Below, one piece after another: positions 48,839-57,725 of a DNA stretch of 64,000 bases. The translations under genes and the position numbers were made by a program. Every line of letters begins with the position of its first letter. Position 1 is the stretch's first letter. This DNA is from Cesiribacter andamanensis AMV16 (lineage in GTDB: Bacteria > Bacteroidota > Bacteroidia > Cytophagales > Cyclobacteriaceae), in assembly GCF_000348925.1 (NCBI RefSeq), contig NZ_AODQ01000001.1, positions 54,811 to 118,810 on the forward strand, given 5' to 3'. Below the pieces are notes generated by a model that saw nothing but the letters and a program-made list of their open reading frames with translations, did not search any database and was not told the origin of the DNA.

Positions 48839-49579
48839 TTAGCCCTCGCTGGGCTGGTAGCTTCTGAAAAAGGACTTGATCTTCATATAGATGATGCCGA
48901 AGACCGCTTCCTTAAAGATGTTTCGCGACATTTTGCTGGCGCCTTTATCGCGGTCGGTAAAGATGATGGGCACCTCCTTGATGCGGAAGCCCCACTTCCA
49001 GGCCGTAAACTTCATCTCAATCTGAAAGGCATAGCCTACAAAGCGCACTTTTTCCAGGTCAATGGCGCTAAGCACGCTGCGGCAGTAGCACTTAAAGCCG
49101 GCCGTACTGTCGTGGATGGGCAGGCCCGTAATAAAGCGCACATAGTGGGAGGCAAAATAGGACATCAGTACCCGGGACATAGGCCAGTTGACCACATTTA
49201 CCCCCTTTACATAGCGGGAGCCAATGGCCAGGTCGTAGCCCTCGCGGGCGCAGGCGTCATACAGCCGCAGCAGGTCCAGGGGGTTATGGCTAAAATCGGC
49301 ATCCATCTCAAAGATGTACTCATAATGCCGCTCCAGCGCCCAGCGAAAGCCCAGGATGTAGGCGGTGCCCAGGCCCAGTTTGCCAGGCCGCTCCAGCAGA
49401 AAAAGCCGCTTTGGAAACTCCTGCTGCAGCTGCTTTACCCGATCGGCAGTGCCATCGGGCGAGTTATCATCAATAATGAGCAGGTTAAAGGGGTGGGGCA
49501 GGGTAAATACCCGCCGTACCATCGCCTCGATGTTTTCAATCTCATTGTAGGTGGGTATGATGACAAGGCTATCCGACAC
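48839..49579 (-). CDS. GT2 glycosyltransferase, dolichyl-phosphate mannose synthase type
   Basis: 246-residue GT-A glycosyltransferase resembling polyprenol-phosphate mannosyltransferase. VIIPTYNEIENIEAMVRRV at the start; IDDNSPDGTAD and EMDADFSHNP carry the nucleotide- and metal-binding DxD; FKCYCRSVL and FQIEMKF fit the family. The start is GTG at 49579 (in-frame stop just upstream). No C-terminal membrane helices, so it is the short type. It may feed polyprenyl-linked sugars to GT39-type enzymes such as the one at 62660 (inference). Confidence 0.88.
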   Translation of the reverse strand: MSDSLVIIPTYNEIENIEAMVRRVFTLPHPFNLLIIDDNSPDGTADRVKQLQQEFPKRLFLLERPGKLGLGTAYILGFRWALERHYEYIFEMDADFSHNPLDLLRLYDACAREGYDLAIGSRYVKGVNVVNWPMSRVLMSYFASHYVRFITGLPIHDSTAGFKCYCRSVLSAIDLEKVRFVGYAFQIEMKFTAWKWGFRIKEVPIIFTDRDKGASKMSRNIFKEAVFGIIYMKIKSFFRSYQPSEG

Positions 49580-49745
49580 GGTTTGGCTGGGCTAATGGGT
49601 CAAAAATAGTAAAAAGAATGAATTCTATGCCTGTGCCGGGTCCGGGACGCTTTCGATTTCTAGCGTTCCTGTGCTTATTTGCATCCTTAGGGGGTGCTAC
49701 CCGTATAGCTAACTGGTATTTATTTTTTCACACGATCTTATAGCC

Positions 49746-50492
49746 ATGCGCTATTCATTTCTTTTGCTCCTGTTTGGAGTATCGTTTGCCAGCCTGGCCC
49801 AGCCAGCCAGAGAAGTCAGGTACATGACCCGCTATGCCCATCCGCAGATCAGCAACTACAGTGCTAGCTTTGGCGTGGGCCTGAATGCCTTTAATGGTAC
49901 CGTAAGCAGCATTGGCAATCTGGATGAGCAAAACCACTTTTTGAGCCCCATGCTATCCCTGGGCCTTGGGTACAAGGCTAGCCATTATATTGATGTGTTG
50001 TTCAGGGCCAGCTACCTGCGGCAGAAGAGCGAAACTGCCCGGGGGGATCTCCCTATTCCCGGTTTTCGATCCAACCTGCTGGAGGGGGTATTTGCTATAA
50101 AACACAGCCTTTTTCCGCAGCGGGATTATGATGAATACCTGCGGCGCTGGAATTATTATGGCCTGCTGGGGGTAGGGGTTGCTTACTTTGATCCGGTACA
50201 TCTCTCAACAGAGACTTCTCTGCTGGCCGATCGGGATGCCAGCCAGCTGGCCCTGGTGGTGCCCGTGGGGCTGGGGGTGGATTTTCGGCTCAGCAATTTC
50301 TTTTCAATGGGGGCCGAGGTCGCCTACCGCTTTACCAGCAGCGATCAGCTGGATGGAGTAGACAACACCACCTATGCCAACAGCAGGGGCTCAGACAGCT
50401 ACGCTACCCTGGGCTTTTTTGTGAACTACCGCATACCGCGTTCCCGCTTTCATTACCGGGAGTTTTTACGGCTGAAAGACAGCTCCAAGTAG
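49746..50492 (+). CDS. Outer-membrane beta-barrel protein
   Basis: 248-residue protein with a signal peptide (MRYSFLLLLFGVSFASLAQ) and alternating beta strands typical of a small outer-membrane barrel: GVGLNAFNG, MLSLGLGYK, DVLFRASYLRQKSE, PVGLGVDFRLSNFFSMGAEVAYRF. The end lacks the usual terminal aromatic strand motif (ends KDSSK). I do not recognise a specific family; a DUF6089-like barrel is possible. Monocistronic. Confidence 0.7.
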   Translation: MRYSFLLLLFGVSFASLAQPAREVRYMTRYAHPQISNYSASFGVGLNAFNGTVSSIGNLDEQNHFLSPMLSLGLGYKASHYIDVLFRASYLRQKSETARGDLPIPGFRSNLLEGVFAIKHSLFPQRDYDEYLRRWNYYGLLGVGVAYFDPVHLSTETSLLADRDASQLALVVPVGLGVDFRLSNFFSMGAEVAYRFTSSDQLDGVDNTTYANSRGSDSYATLGFFVNYRIPRSRFHYREFLRLKDSSK

Positions 50493-50513
50493 GCTGGCTG
50501 GCATGAGCAAAAA

Positions 50514-50541
50514 AAAGCCACCCGAGGGGGTGGCTTTCGTT
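50514..50541. terminator. Bidirectional terminator
   Basis: AAAGCCACCC, loop GAGG, GGGTGGCTTT. On the minus strand it is followed by a T8 tract and ends the decarboxylase gene; on the plus strand TTTCGTTTTG follows and ends the outer-membrane protein gene. Confidence 0.85.
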
Positions 50542-50556
50542 TTGCGGTAGCAGCTA

Positions 50557-51951
50557 TTAGCGGGTATAACCCAGGATCTGCATCATGCTCTCGCTGTCCT
50601 GCTCGGTAGAGAACAGTTCATGCGTGATGTTGCCAGCTTCATCACGGTTAATGATGATGTGCTGCGGCGCCGGGATCAGGCAGTGCTGTATGCCGCCAAA
50701 GCCTCCCAGGCTCTCCTGGTAGGCGCCTGTATGGAACATGCCCATATAGAGCGTCTGGCCATCTTCAATTTTGGGCAGGTACACCTCCGAGGTGTGCGCT
50801 TCGGAGTTGTAGAAATCCTGGCTGTCGCAGGTAAGCCCGCCCAGGTTTACTTTCTGAAAGCGGTTGTTCCACTGGTTTACGGCCAGCATCAGAAACTTCT
50901 GGTTCAGTCCCCACACATCGGGCAGCTGGGTAATAAACGAGCCATCGATCATATACCAGAGCTCCTTGTCGTTTTGCAGTTTCTGGCCAATAACCGAGTA
51001 GATGGTAGCCCCGCTTTCGCCCACGGTATAGCTGCCGAATTCGGTAATGATGTGGGGCTCGGGCACCCCGTTTTCCCGGCACATCTCCTGTATGTTGAAC
51101 ACGATCTGATCAATCATGTACTCATAGTTATAGTCAAAGTGCAGGGAGGTTTTAATGGGAAAGCCGCCCCCGATGTCAATGGTATCCAGTTCGGGACAGA
51201 TCTTCTTCAGGTCACAGTACATCTGCACAAACTTGCTCAGCTCACTCCAGTAGTAGACTGTATCCTTAATGCCGGTATTAATAAAGTAATGCAGCATCTT
51301 GAGGCTGGCCTTGGAGCTGTTGCTGATCACCTCTTTGTAGAAGGGGATCACATCGTTGTAGCGCACCCCCAGGCGGGAGGTGTAGAAGTCAAAGTTTGGC
51401 TCCTCATCGGCGGCTACGCGTATGCCCACCTTATAGGGTACGTTCACATGCTTTTCCAGGTAGTTAATTTCCATCATATTGTCCAGCACCGGGATGCAAT
51501 TGCGGAAACCCTCGTTCAAAAACTCAGAAATGTACTGGCTATAGCGCTCTCTTTTATACCCATTACAGACAATTATTGTATCTTTGTCTATCTTCCCGCG
51601 TTCGTAGAGCCTTTTAATAATGGGCATATCAAAAGAGGAAGAGGTCTCCAGATGAATGTTGTTCTTTAGGGCCTCTTCTACTACAAAGCTGAAATGGGAA
51701 GACTTGGTGCAATAGCAGTATGTGTATTGTCCCTGATAGTTATGCTTCTGGATCGCTTTTGCAAACAAGCTCTTGGCCTGCTGGATGTTCCTGCTGATTT
51801 TGGGTAGGTAAGTGATCTTCATGGGGGTGCCATACTGCTGGATGATCTCCATGAGGGGTACCTCGTTAAAAAACAACTCTCCGTTTTCTACCCGGAATTC
51901 TTCTGTGGGGAAATAAAATGTCTGATGAATCAGATCAGAATAACTTCTCAT
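50557..51951 (-). CDS. Arginine decarboxylase, Bacteroidota fold-III type
   Basis: 464-residue PLP-dependent decarboxylase. It matches the Bacteroidota arginine decarboxylase group: YTYCYCTKSSHFSFV carries the PLP Lys, with IDIGGGFP and ITEFGSYTVGESGA in the PLP barrel, and a C-terminal catalytic Cys block (GGLTCDSQDF). Converts arginine to agmatine for polyamine synthesis. Assignment to ornithine or diaminopimelate decarboxylase is less likely because of length and motif spacing. Divergent from an arginase-type gene across 67 bp. Confidence 0.85.
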   Translation of the reverse strand: MRSYSDLIHQTFYFPTEEFRVENGELFFNEVPLMEIIQQYGTPMKITYLPKISRNIQQAKSLFAKAIQKHNYQGQYTYCYCTKSSHFSFVVEEALKNNIHLETSSSFDMPIIKRLYERGKIDKDTIIVCNGYKRERYSQYISEFLNEGFRNCIPVLDNMMEINYLEKHVNVPYKVGIRVAADEEPNFDFYTSRLGVRYNDVIPFYKEVISNSSKASLKMLHYFINTGIKDTVYYWSELSKFVQMYCDLKKICPELDTIDIGGGFPIKTSLHFDYNYEYMIDQIVFNIQEMCRENGVPEPHIITEFGSYTVGESGATIYSVIGQKLQNDKELWYMIDGSFITQLPDVWGLNQKFLMLAVNQWNNRFQKVNLGGLTCDSQDFYNSEAHTSEVYLPKIEDGQTLYMGMFHTGAYQESLGGFGGIQHCLIPAPQHIIINRDEAGNITHELFSTEQDSESMMQILGYTR

Positions 51952-52018
51952 TCGTCTGGTTTGGTCCTGTGATGATGTAAACGTCCTAAAATTTCAATAA
52001 AATACTGGCTAATACAAT

Positions 52019-52984
52019 ATGGGAAAGATAAAATTCATAGAGGTAGCCTCTGAGCTGGCAGCGGGGACAAGGGGGGCGAGTCTGGGCATTGGCGCCCTAA
52101 AGACGGCCTCGTTAAACAAAGGGTCCCAATTTTTTAAGAAGTATCCCTGCCTGGCCGTTCCTACTATCAACGATACGTTATTTGACGATGTCGTAAATCC
52201 TTACGCAAAACGCATCCCCCAGGTTAGGCAAATGCTGGAGCGCACCTGCCAGGCAGTAACCGATACCCTTACCGAAGGCTACTTTCCGGTAGTGCTGGGC
52301 GGCGACCACTCTACGGCCGCCGGCACCATGTGCGGCATTAAGGCTGCCCTGCCTGCCATGCGCCTGGGGGTGATCTGGATTGATGCCCATGCCGACTTGC
52401 ACACCCCCTTTACCACCCCCTCGGGCAATATGCATGGCATGCCCCTGGCTATGGTAGCGGGATTAGACAACCTGGAGTGTGCTATTAATGACCCCAGAGC
52501 GGAAACGATTGCAGAGTGGGAAGCCATCAAAAATATTGGCCTGAACGGGCCAAAGATCAATCCCTCCGATATCGTGTTTATCTCCATGCGGGATCGGGAA
52601 GCTCCCGAAAGAGCCCTGGTAGAGCGCTACGGCATGCGCAACTTTGAGGTGGAGGAACTCAGAAGCAAGGGAGCGGCCCGCATAGTAGAAGAAAGCATGC
52701 AGGCCCTGCAGGCCTGTGATGTAATTTATGTATCCTTTGATGTGGATAGTCTTGATCCGCAGATCAGCCGCGGCACCGGTACCCCTGTGCCGGGTGGCCT
52801 CACCGTTGAGGAAGCCCTGGAGCTCAACAGCCTCTTTGTAAAGCAGCCCAAGGTGCAGTGCTGGGAAATGGTGGAGATCAACCCCACCCTGGATACCCAC
52901 AACCAGATGGCCGAAGTAGCCTTTGAAATTCTGCAGGCCACCGTAAAGGCCCGCTCCGCCAACGGCCAGCTGATAGGCGCCTGA
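52019..52984 (+). CDS. Arginase/ureohydrolase family enzyme
   Basis: 321-residue binuclear Mn2+ hydrolase. Metal-binding motifs GGDHSTAAG, DAHADLHTP and SFDVDSLDP are complete. TPSGNMHGMPLA is typical of arginases (arginine to ornithine and urea) rather than agmatinases, although the divergent arginine decarboxylase would make agmatinase attractive. I favour arginase; biochemical confirmation is absent. Confidence 0.8.
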   Translation: MGKIKFIEVASELAAGTRGASLGIGALKTASLNKGSQFFKKYPCLAVPTINDTLFDDVVNPYAKRIPQVRQMLERTCQAVTDTLTEGYFPVVLGGDHSTAAGTMCGIKAALPAMRLGVIWIDAHADLHTPFTTPSGNMHGMPLAMVAGLDNLECAINDPRAETIAEWEAIKNIGLNGPKINPSDIVFISMRDREAPERALVERYGMRNFEVEELRSKGAARIVEESMQALQACDVIYVSFDVDSLDPQISRGTGTPVPGGLTVEEALELNSLFVKQPKVQCWEMVEINPTLDTHNQMAEVAFEILQATVKARSANGQLIGA

Positions 52985-53015
52985 GCAAAAAGCACAAGAT
53001 AAAGCAAAAAGGGTG

Positions 53016-53037
53016 GGGCGACGTTCCGCCCTTTTTT
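53016..53037 (+). terminator. Terminator after the arginase gene
   Basis: GGGCG, loop ACGTTC, CGCCC and a T6 tract, 31 bp past the stop. Confidence 0.7.
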
Positions 53038-53039
53038 AG

Positions 53040-53047
53040 TATTTTTG
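53040..53047 (+). promoter_or_regulatory. Candidate -7 box for argS
   Basis: TATTTTTG matches TAnnTTTG, 24 bp before the argS ATG at 53072. The TTG of this box is not the start codon of a longer ArgS, which supports the ATG at 53072. No -33 TTG at normal distance. Confidence 0.45.
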
Positions 53048-53071
53048 CCCCAAGCCAAACGCCCTTTTTTC

Positions 53072-54862
53072 ATGTACATCCAACAGGACCTTCTCAGCCA
53101 CCTGCACCAGGCCTTTCTTTCCCTTTACCAGCAGGCGCCCGAGCTCAGTGAGCTTAAGCTGCAGCCCACCCGTAAAGAGTTTGAGGGCAGCTATACCTTT
53201 GTAACCTTTCCCTATGCCCGCCTGAGCAAAAAAGGCCCTGAGCAAACCGGCCAGGAGCTGGGCCAGTACCTCAAAGAGCACAGCGAGCTGGTGCGGGACT
53301 TTAATGTGGTAAAGGGCTTTCTGAACCTGGTCATTGCCGATGGCGCCTGGCTAAGCACCTTTCAGACCCTGGCCACCGATGCCAGCTGGGGCCAGCTGCC
53401 GGCCCGTGGCAGCAAGGTGGTGGTAGAGTACAGCTCGCCCAATACCAACAAGCCCCTGCACCTGGGCCACCTGCGCAACAACTTTCTGGGCTACTCGGTC
53501 TCGCAGATCCTCAAGGCCTGCGGCTATGAGGTTAGCATGGTAAACCTGGTAAACGACCGGGGTATTCATATCTGCAAGTCCATGCTGGCCTATGAAAAAT
53601 TTGGCAAGGGCGAGACCCCCCAGAGCAGTGGCATTAAGGGTGATCACCTGGTAGGCAAGTACTACGTGGAGTTTGACCGGCACTACCGCCAGCAGATTGA
53701 GGAACTGGTAGGACAGGGCATGGATAAGGAAGAGGCCAAGACCAAAGCCCCCCTGCTGCTGCAGGCACAGGAAATGCTGCGCCAGTGGGAAGCCGGCAAA
53801 CCCGAGGTGGTAAACCTCTGGGAAACCATGAACAGCTGGGTGTACAAGGGCTTTGAAGAGACCTATACCAAAATTGGGGTTCAGTTTGATAAATATTACC
53901 GCGAATCCGAGACCTACCTGCTGGGCAAGGACATAGTGGAGGAGGGCCTGGAAAAAGGCATTTTCTTTAAAAAGGAGGGGGGCTCTGTCTGGATAGACCT
54001 CACGGCCGATGGCCTGGACGAAAAACTGGTGCTGCGCGGCGATGGCACCTCGGTGTACATAACCCAGGACATGGGCACTGCCGACCTCAAGTACAAGGAT
54101 TTTGGCATGGAAAAATCCCTGGTAGTGGTGGGAAATGAGCAGGACTATCACTTTAAAGTGCTGTTTCTGATCCTGGAAAAGCTGGGGCGTCCCTATGCGC
54201 CTGGCAACTACCACCTTAGCTACGGCATGGTAGACCTGCCCTCCGGCAAGATGAAGAGCCGTGAAGGTACCGTGGTAGATGCCGATGACCTGGTGCGGGA
54301 AATGGAAGAGACCGCCGAGCGCTACACCCGGGAGTTGGGCAAAGTAGACGGTATGAGCCCTGAGGAAGCCGGCAAACTCTTTGAAATGCTGGGCCTGGGC
54401 GCCCTGAAATACTACCTGCTGCGGGTAGATCCCAAAAAACGCATGCTCTTTGATCCGCAGGAATCCATCGATTTTCAGGGCAATACCGGCCCCTTTATCC
54501 AGTACACCCATGCCCGTATCGCTTCGCTGCTGCGCCGGGCAGCCGATATGGGGATAGGCTTTCAGGATGTGGATGTGAGCGCCCTTACAGACCTGCACCC
54601 CAGCGAGCGGGAGGTGATCTATCAGCTGAGCCTGTACCCGGAGCAGATCCGCACCGCAGGCGAGGCCTACGCGCCTTCCTTTATCGCTCAGTATGTCTAT
54701 GATCTGGCCAAAGAATTTAACCGTTTCTATACCGAAGTATCCGTATTCAATGCAGAAGATAGCCAGCGGCGGGATTTCCGCATTGCGCTGTCGTCTGCCG
54801 TAGGCCGTACCCTGCGCCATGGCATGAGCCTGCTGGGCATAGAGGTGCCTGAGCGAATGTAA
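53072..54862 (+). CDS. argS: Arginyl-tRNA synthetase
   Basis: Charges tRNA-Arg. Class I signature HLGH in SSPNTNKPLHLGHLRNN near residue 130, KMSKS-equivalent KMKSREG near residue 393, and C-terminal DALR anticodon-binding domain ending in GRTLRHGMSLLGIEVPERM. The ATG at 53072 (MYIQQDLLSHLHQ) is chosen; an upstream TTG lies in the promoter box. 596 residues, normal. Confidence 0.96.
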   Translation: MYIQQDLLSHLHQAFLSLYQQAPELSELKLQPTRKEFEGSYTFVTFPYARLSKKGPEQTGQELGQYLKEHSELVRDFNVVKGFLNLVIADGAWLSTFQTLATDASWGQLPARGSKVVVEYSSPNTNKPLHLGHLRNNFLGYSVSQILKACGYEVSMVNLVNDRGIHICKSMLAYEKFGKGETPQSSGIKGDHLVGKYYVEFDRHYRQQIEELVGQGMDKEEAKTKAPLLLQAQEMLRQWEAGKPEVVNLWETMNSWVYKGFEETYTKIGVQFDKYYRESETYLLGKDIVEEGLEKGIFFKKEGGSVWIDLTADGLDEKLVLRGDGTSVYITQDMGTADLKYKDFGMEKSLVVVGNEQDYHFKVLFLILEKLGRPYAPGNYHLSYGMVDLPSGKMKSREGTVVDADDLVREMEETAERYTRELGKVDGMSPEEAGKLFEMLGLGALKYYLLRVDPKKRMLFDPQESIDFQGNTGPFIQYTHARIASLLRRAADMGIGFQDVDVSALTDLHPSEREVIYQLSLYPEQIRTAGEAYAPSFIAQYVYDLAKEFNRFYTEVSVFNAEDSQRRDFRIALSSAVGRTLRHGMSLLGIEVPERM

Positions 54863-54985
54863 GAGGGGTATGGGATACTATGAGGTGTGTGCTATGGGGG
54901 GTAAGGGTCTGTATCCAGCAGGGTACACTATAAGCCAACTGAATAAGGCCACCCATTTTTAACACGTAGTAGAAATGTTCTGAAA

Positions 54986-55543
54986 ATGAAGTATCTGGTT
55001 ATTACACTTCTGCTGTTTATTTCCCTGGGCTGTTCCCACAATCAGGAAACCCAGGCACAGCAGGCAATGCACGTACAAACACCCATGACACAAACTTTTT
55101 ATGATTTCAAGCTGAAAACGCTTGATGGCCAGGAAGTGGATTTTACACAGTACCGTGGCAAAAAAGTGCTGGTCGTAAACACCGCCTCCGAATGCGGCTT
55201 TACCCCTCAGTACAAAGATTTGCAGGCGCTCCATGAGCAGCATGGTGCTAAGGTGACGGTGCTGGGTTTTCCGGCCAACAACTTTGGCGGCCAGGAGCCT
55301 GGCAGCAATGAACAAATAGCCCTGTTCTGTCAGAAGAACTATGGAGTAAGCTTTACCATGTTTGAAAAAGTGTCTGTCAAGGGCAGCGACCAGCACCCCC
55401 TGTTTCAGTGGCTTCAAGCGCAAAGTGGGGAAGCACCCAAATGGAACTTCTCCAAATACCTGATTGATGAAGAAGGAAAGGTAATAGGCTTTTACCCCAG
55501 CGGTGTAAATCCTATGGATGATCCTATCTTGTCACAATTATAA
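54986..55543 (+). CDS. Lipoprotein glutathione/thioredoxin peroxidase
   Basis: 185-residue peroxidase of the GPx family. Active-site NTASECGFTPQY (peroxidatic Cys near residue 68), followed by LGFPANNFGGQEPGSNEQI and KWNFSKYLIDEEG. Here, a lipoprotein signal (LLFISLGC, Cys16) puts it in the periplasm or outer membrane, unlike the usual cytoplasmic form. It should reduce peroxides with a thioredoxin-like donor. Confidence 0.9.
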   Translation: MKYLVITLLLFISLGCSHNQETQAQQAMHVQTPMTQTFYDFKLKTLDGQEVDFTQYRGKKVLVVNTASECGFTPQYKDLQALHEQHGAKVTVLGFPANNFGGQEPGSNEQIALFCQKNYGVSFTMFEKVSVKGSDQHPLFQWLQAQSGEAPKWNFSKYLIDEEGKVIGFYPSGVNPMDDPILSQL

Positions 55544-55601
55544 GCATAAGGAAGGGGGATGTTACCCCCTATAGTGTGTAGCGCAAGCCTACTAGCTTAG
55601 T

Positions 55602-56510
55602 ATGAACGGATCAGCATCTGCCTGGGTATCAGCCGCCAGGCCTCGTACCTTGCCCCTGGCGCTTGCCAGCATCTTTCTGGGAAGTTTTCTGGCGGCCTAT
55701 TACGGCACTTTTAGCTGGAGCGTGGTGGTATGGGCCTCCATCACTACCATATTTCTGCAGGTCTTATCCAACCTGGCCAATGATTATGGCGATAGTGTAC
55801 ATGGGGCTGATAGCGCCCATCGGCAGGGGCCACAGCGGGCCGTGCAGGCAGGGCTGATCACTGCCCGGGCCATGCGCACCGCCATGCTTGTTTTTGGGCT
55901 GCTGTCGCTGGTTAGCGGGCTCTACCTGCTCTATAGTTCGGTAGGCTTTGTGCGGGAGGTGTTCTTCTTTTTCTTTGGGCTGGGCTTGCTGGCCATAGCG
56001 GCCGCCATAACCTACACCTCGGGCAGCAGGCCGTATGGCTATGCCGGCCTGGGCGATATCAGCGTATTTCTTTTTTTTGGGCTGGTAGGGGTGCTGGGCA
56101 CCTTTTACCTACATGCCCAGTGGCTTAGCTGGTCCCTGCTGCTGCCGGCCAGCGCCTGCGGCCTGTTTTCTACGGCCGTGCTCAATGTAAACAACATCCG
56201 CGATATACAGTCCGATGCCCTGGCGGGTAAGCGCTCCATCCCGGTACGCATTGGCCGGCAAAAAGCTGTTCTGTACCATGCCCTGCTGCTGATAGGAGGC
56301 CTGCTGGCAGCCCTGGCGTTTGTGCTGCTGGACTTTCGCTCGCCCTGGCAGCTCCTGTTTTTGCTAAGTGCGCCGCTAATCCTCATCAACCTTAGAGCCG
56401 TATACAAGTATACAGAAGCAGCGGCCCTGGACCCCTTTCTCAAGCAGATGGCTCTGAGCACCCTCTTGTTTGTGCTGCTGTTTGGCCTGGGCCACCTGCT
56501 GGCAGCCTGA
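55602..56510 (+). CDS. menA: 1,4-dihydroxy-2-naphthoate polyprenyltransferase
   Basis: Membrane prenyltransferase of menaquinone synthesis, 302 residues with about eight hydrophobic helices. Polyprenyl-diphosphate binding motif LANDYGDSVHGAD and the second NNIRDIQSDALAGKRS motif are complete. Provides the quinone that SdhC uses. Close to yciH but probably not in an operon. Confidence 0.93.
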   Translation: MNGSASAWVSAARPRTLPLALASIFLGSFLAAYYGTFSWSVVVWASITTIFLQVLSNLANDYGDSVHGADSAHRQGPQRAVQAGLITARAMRTAMLVFGLLSLVSGLYLLYSSVGFVREVFFFFFGLGLLAIAAAITYTSGSRPYGYAGLGDISVFLFFGLVGVLGTFYLHAQWLSWSLLLPASACGLFSTAVLNVNNIRDIQSDALAGKRSIPVRIGRQKAVLYHALLLIGGLLAALAFVLLDFRSPWQLLFLLSAPLILINLRAVYKYTEAAALDPFLKQMALSTLLFVLLFGLGHLLAA

Positions 56511-56601
56511 GAAGATCCGGGTTGGCAGCCACATATAAAATCGTTACCCCCTGCTGAGCCGTGTGCTCGTGCAGACACAGACGATACTCCCATAGCTCAA
56601 G

Positions 56602-56628
56602 CCCCATACCCCATACCCCATACCCCCC
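56602..56628. repeat. Short CCCCATA tandem repeat
   Basis: Three 7-bp units at 56602, 56609 and 56616, followed by C's, 13-38 bp upstream of the yciH start. Confidence 0.7.
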
Positions 56629-56639
56629 AACCAACAACC

Positions 56640-56978
56640 ATGGCAAAAAATAAAAACCGAACCGGCGTAGTCTACTCCACCAATCCCGATTTTGCCTACC
56701 AGCAGGAGGGCGGGCAGGAGCAGGCAACGCTGCCACCCCAGCAGCAAAACCTCAAAGTACTCCTGGACCGTCACAAGGGGGGCAAGCAGGCTACCGTGGT
56801 AACCGGCTTTGTGGGCACCGAGGCCGATCTGAGTGAGCTTGGCAAGACCCTTAAAAGCAAATGCGGCGTAGGGGGTTCGGCCAAAGAAGGGGAGATTATC
56901 ATCCAGGGCGATAAGCGGGAGCAGGTACTGGGCCTGCTGCAGCAAATGGGCTATAAGGCCAAAAAGGCAGGGGGCTAA
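56640..56978 (+). CDS. SUI1/YciH-family translation factor
   Basis: 112-residue homologue of eIF1/SUI1 (bacterial YciH). The C-terminal domain shows [43 protein letters not shown]. Proposed to act on initiation fidelity or as a translation inhibitor. Function in Bacteroidota not established. Confidence 0.9.
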   Translation: MAKNKNRTGVVYSTNPDFAYQQEGGQEQATLPPQQQNLKVLLDRHKGGKQATVVTGFVGTEADLSELGKTLKSKCGVGGSAKEGEIIIQGDKREQVLGLLQQMGYKAKKAGG

Positions 56979-57074
56979 GGCCTGTTGGTTACCCTCGGTT
57001 TTTCGGTTTTTCCGGGCAGCCTGGCTAAACCATAGGCGCCTTCAGGGGTTATATACATAAACCAAACGACACCT

Positions 57075-57650
57075 ATGGATTATTTACATCTTGACAAAAA
57101 GAAAGTAGAGATAGTAGCGCAAAACCTCAACAGCATGCTGGCTGCCTACCAGCTGCACTACCAGAAACTGCGCAATTTTCACTGGAACCTCAAGAGCCAG
57201 GATTTCTTTGTGCTGCACGATAAATTTGAGCAGTTCTATACCGACGCCAATGAAAAAATAGACGATCTGGCCGAACGCATTCTTACCCTGCGGGTACGCC
57301 CCGTAAGCCAGCTATCGGAATACCTCAAAATCTCCAAGATCAAGGAGTGCCCCGAAGATCTCAACCACACCCAGATGGTCAATGAGGTGCTTAATGATTA
57401 TTCCGTACTTATTCAGCTGGGACGCGATGTGCTCAAAGCAGCCTCCGAAGCCGAAGACGAAGGCACCATTGACATGTTGGGCGGCTATGTGGGCGACCTG
57501 GAAAAAAATTGCTGGATGCTCTCATCCTACCTGGAAAAGCATAAACCACGCGCATTTGAGATAGAAGAAAGCCAGCTGGGCACCGTAGACCGGGCTGCCG
57601 AGCGGGCCAACAAGATTGGCAAAGACAAATCTTCCAAAGCCAAGAAGTAA
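57075..57650 (+). CDS. Dps-family DNA-binding ferritin-like protein
   Basis: 191-residue protein forming the 12-subunit mini-ferritin that oxidises and stores iron and protects DNA. Ferroxidase residues are in NFHWNLKSQDFFVLHDKFEQFY and DANEKIDDLAERI. A lysine-rich end (IGKDKSSKAKK) could bind DNA. The terminator of this gene overlaps the upstream edge of the his promoter. Confidence 0.92.
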   Translation: MDYLHLDKKKVEIVAQNLNSMLAAYQLHYQKLRNFHWNLKSQDFFVLHDKFEQFYTDANEKIDDLAERILTLRVRPVSQLSEYLKISKIKECPEDLNHTQMVNEVLNDYSVLIQLGRDVLKAASEAEDEGTIDMLGGYVGDLEKNCWMLSSYLEKHKPRAFEIEESQLGTVDRAAERANKIGKDKSSKAKK

Positions 57651-57662
57651 TATGGGCGCCAG

Positions 57663-57694
57663 AAAAGCATCTATCCCCCGATAGGTGCTTTTTT
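57663..57694 (+). terminator. dps terminator
   Basis: AAAAGCA-T-CTATC, loop CCCC, GATAG-G-TGCTTTT and a T6 tract, starting 13 bp past the dps stop. It ends two bases before the his promoter -33 TTG. Confidence 0.82.
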
Positions 57695-57695
57695 C

Positions 57696-57725
57696 TTGCG
57701 CATATCAAAAACTTGCTTATTTTTG
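57696..57725 (+). promoter_or_regulatory. Promoter of the his operon
   Basis: TTG (57696-57698), a 19-bp spacer and TATTTTTG (57718-57725), a close fit to the Bacteroidota TTG-N17-23-TAnnTTTG promoter. Seven bases separate its end from the ATG of the His-rich leader ORF. Confidence 0.75.

Noticed and set aside
53351..54820. 489-codon minus-strand frame opposite argS
   Set aside because: argS is unmistakable on the plus strand (HLGH, KMKSREG). The opposite frame has no recognisable domain.
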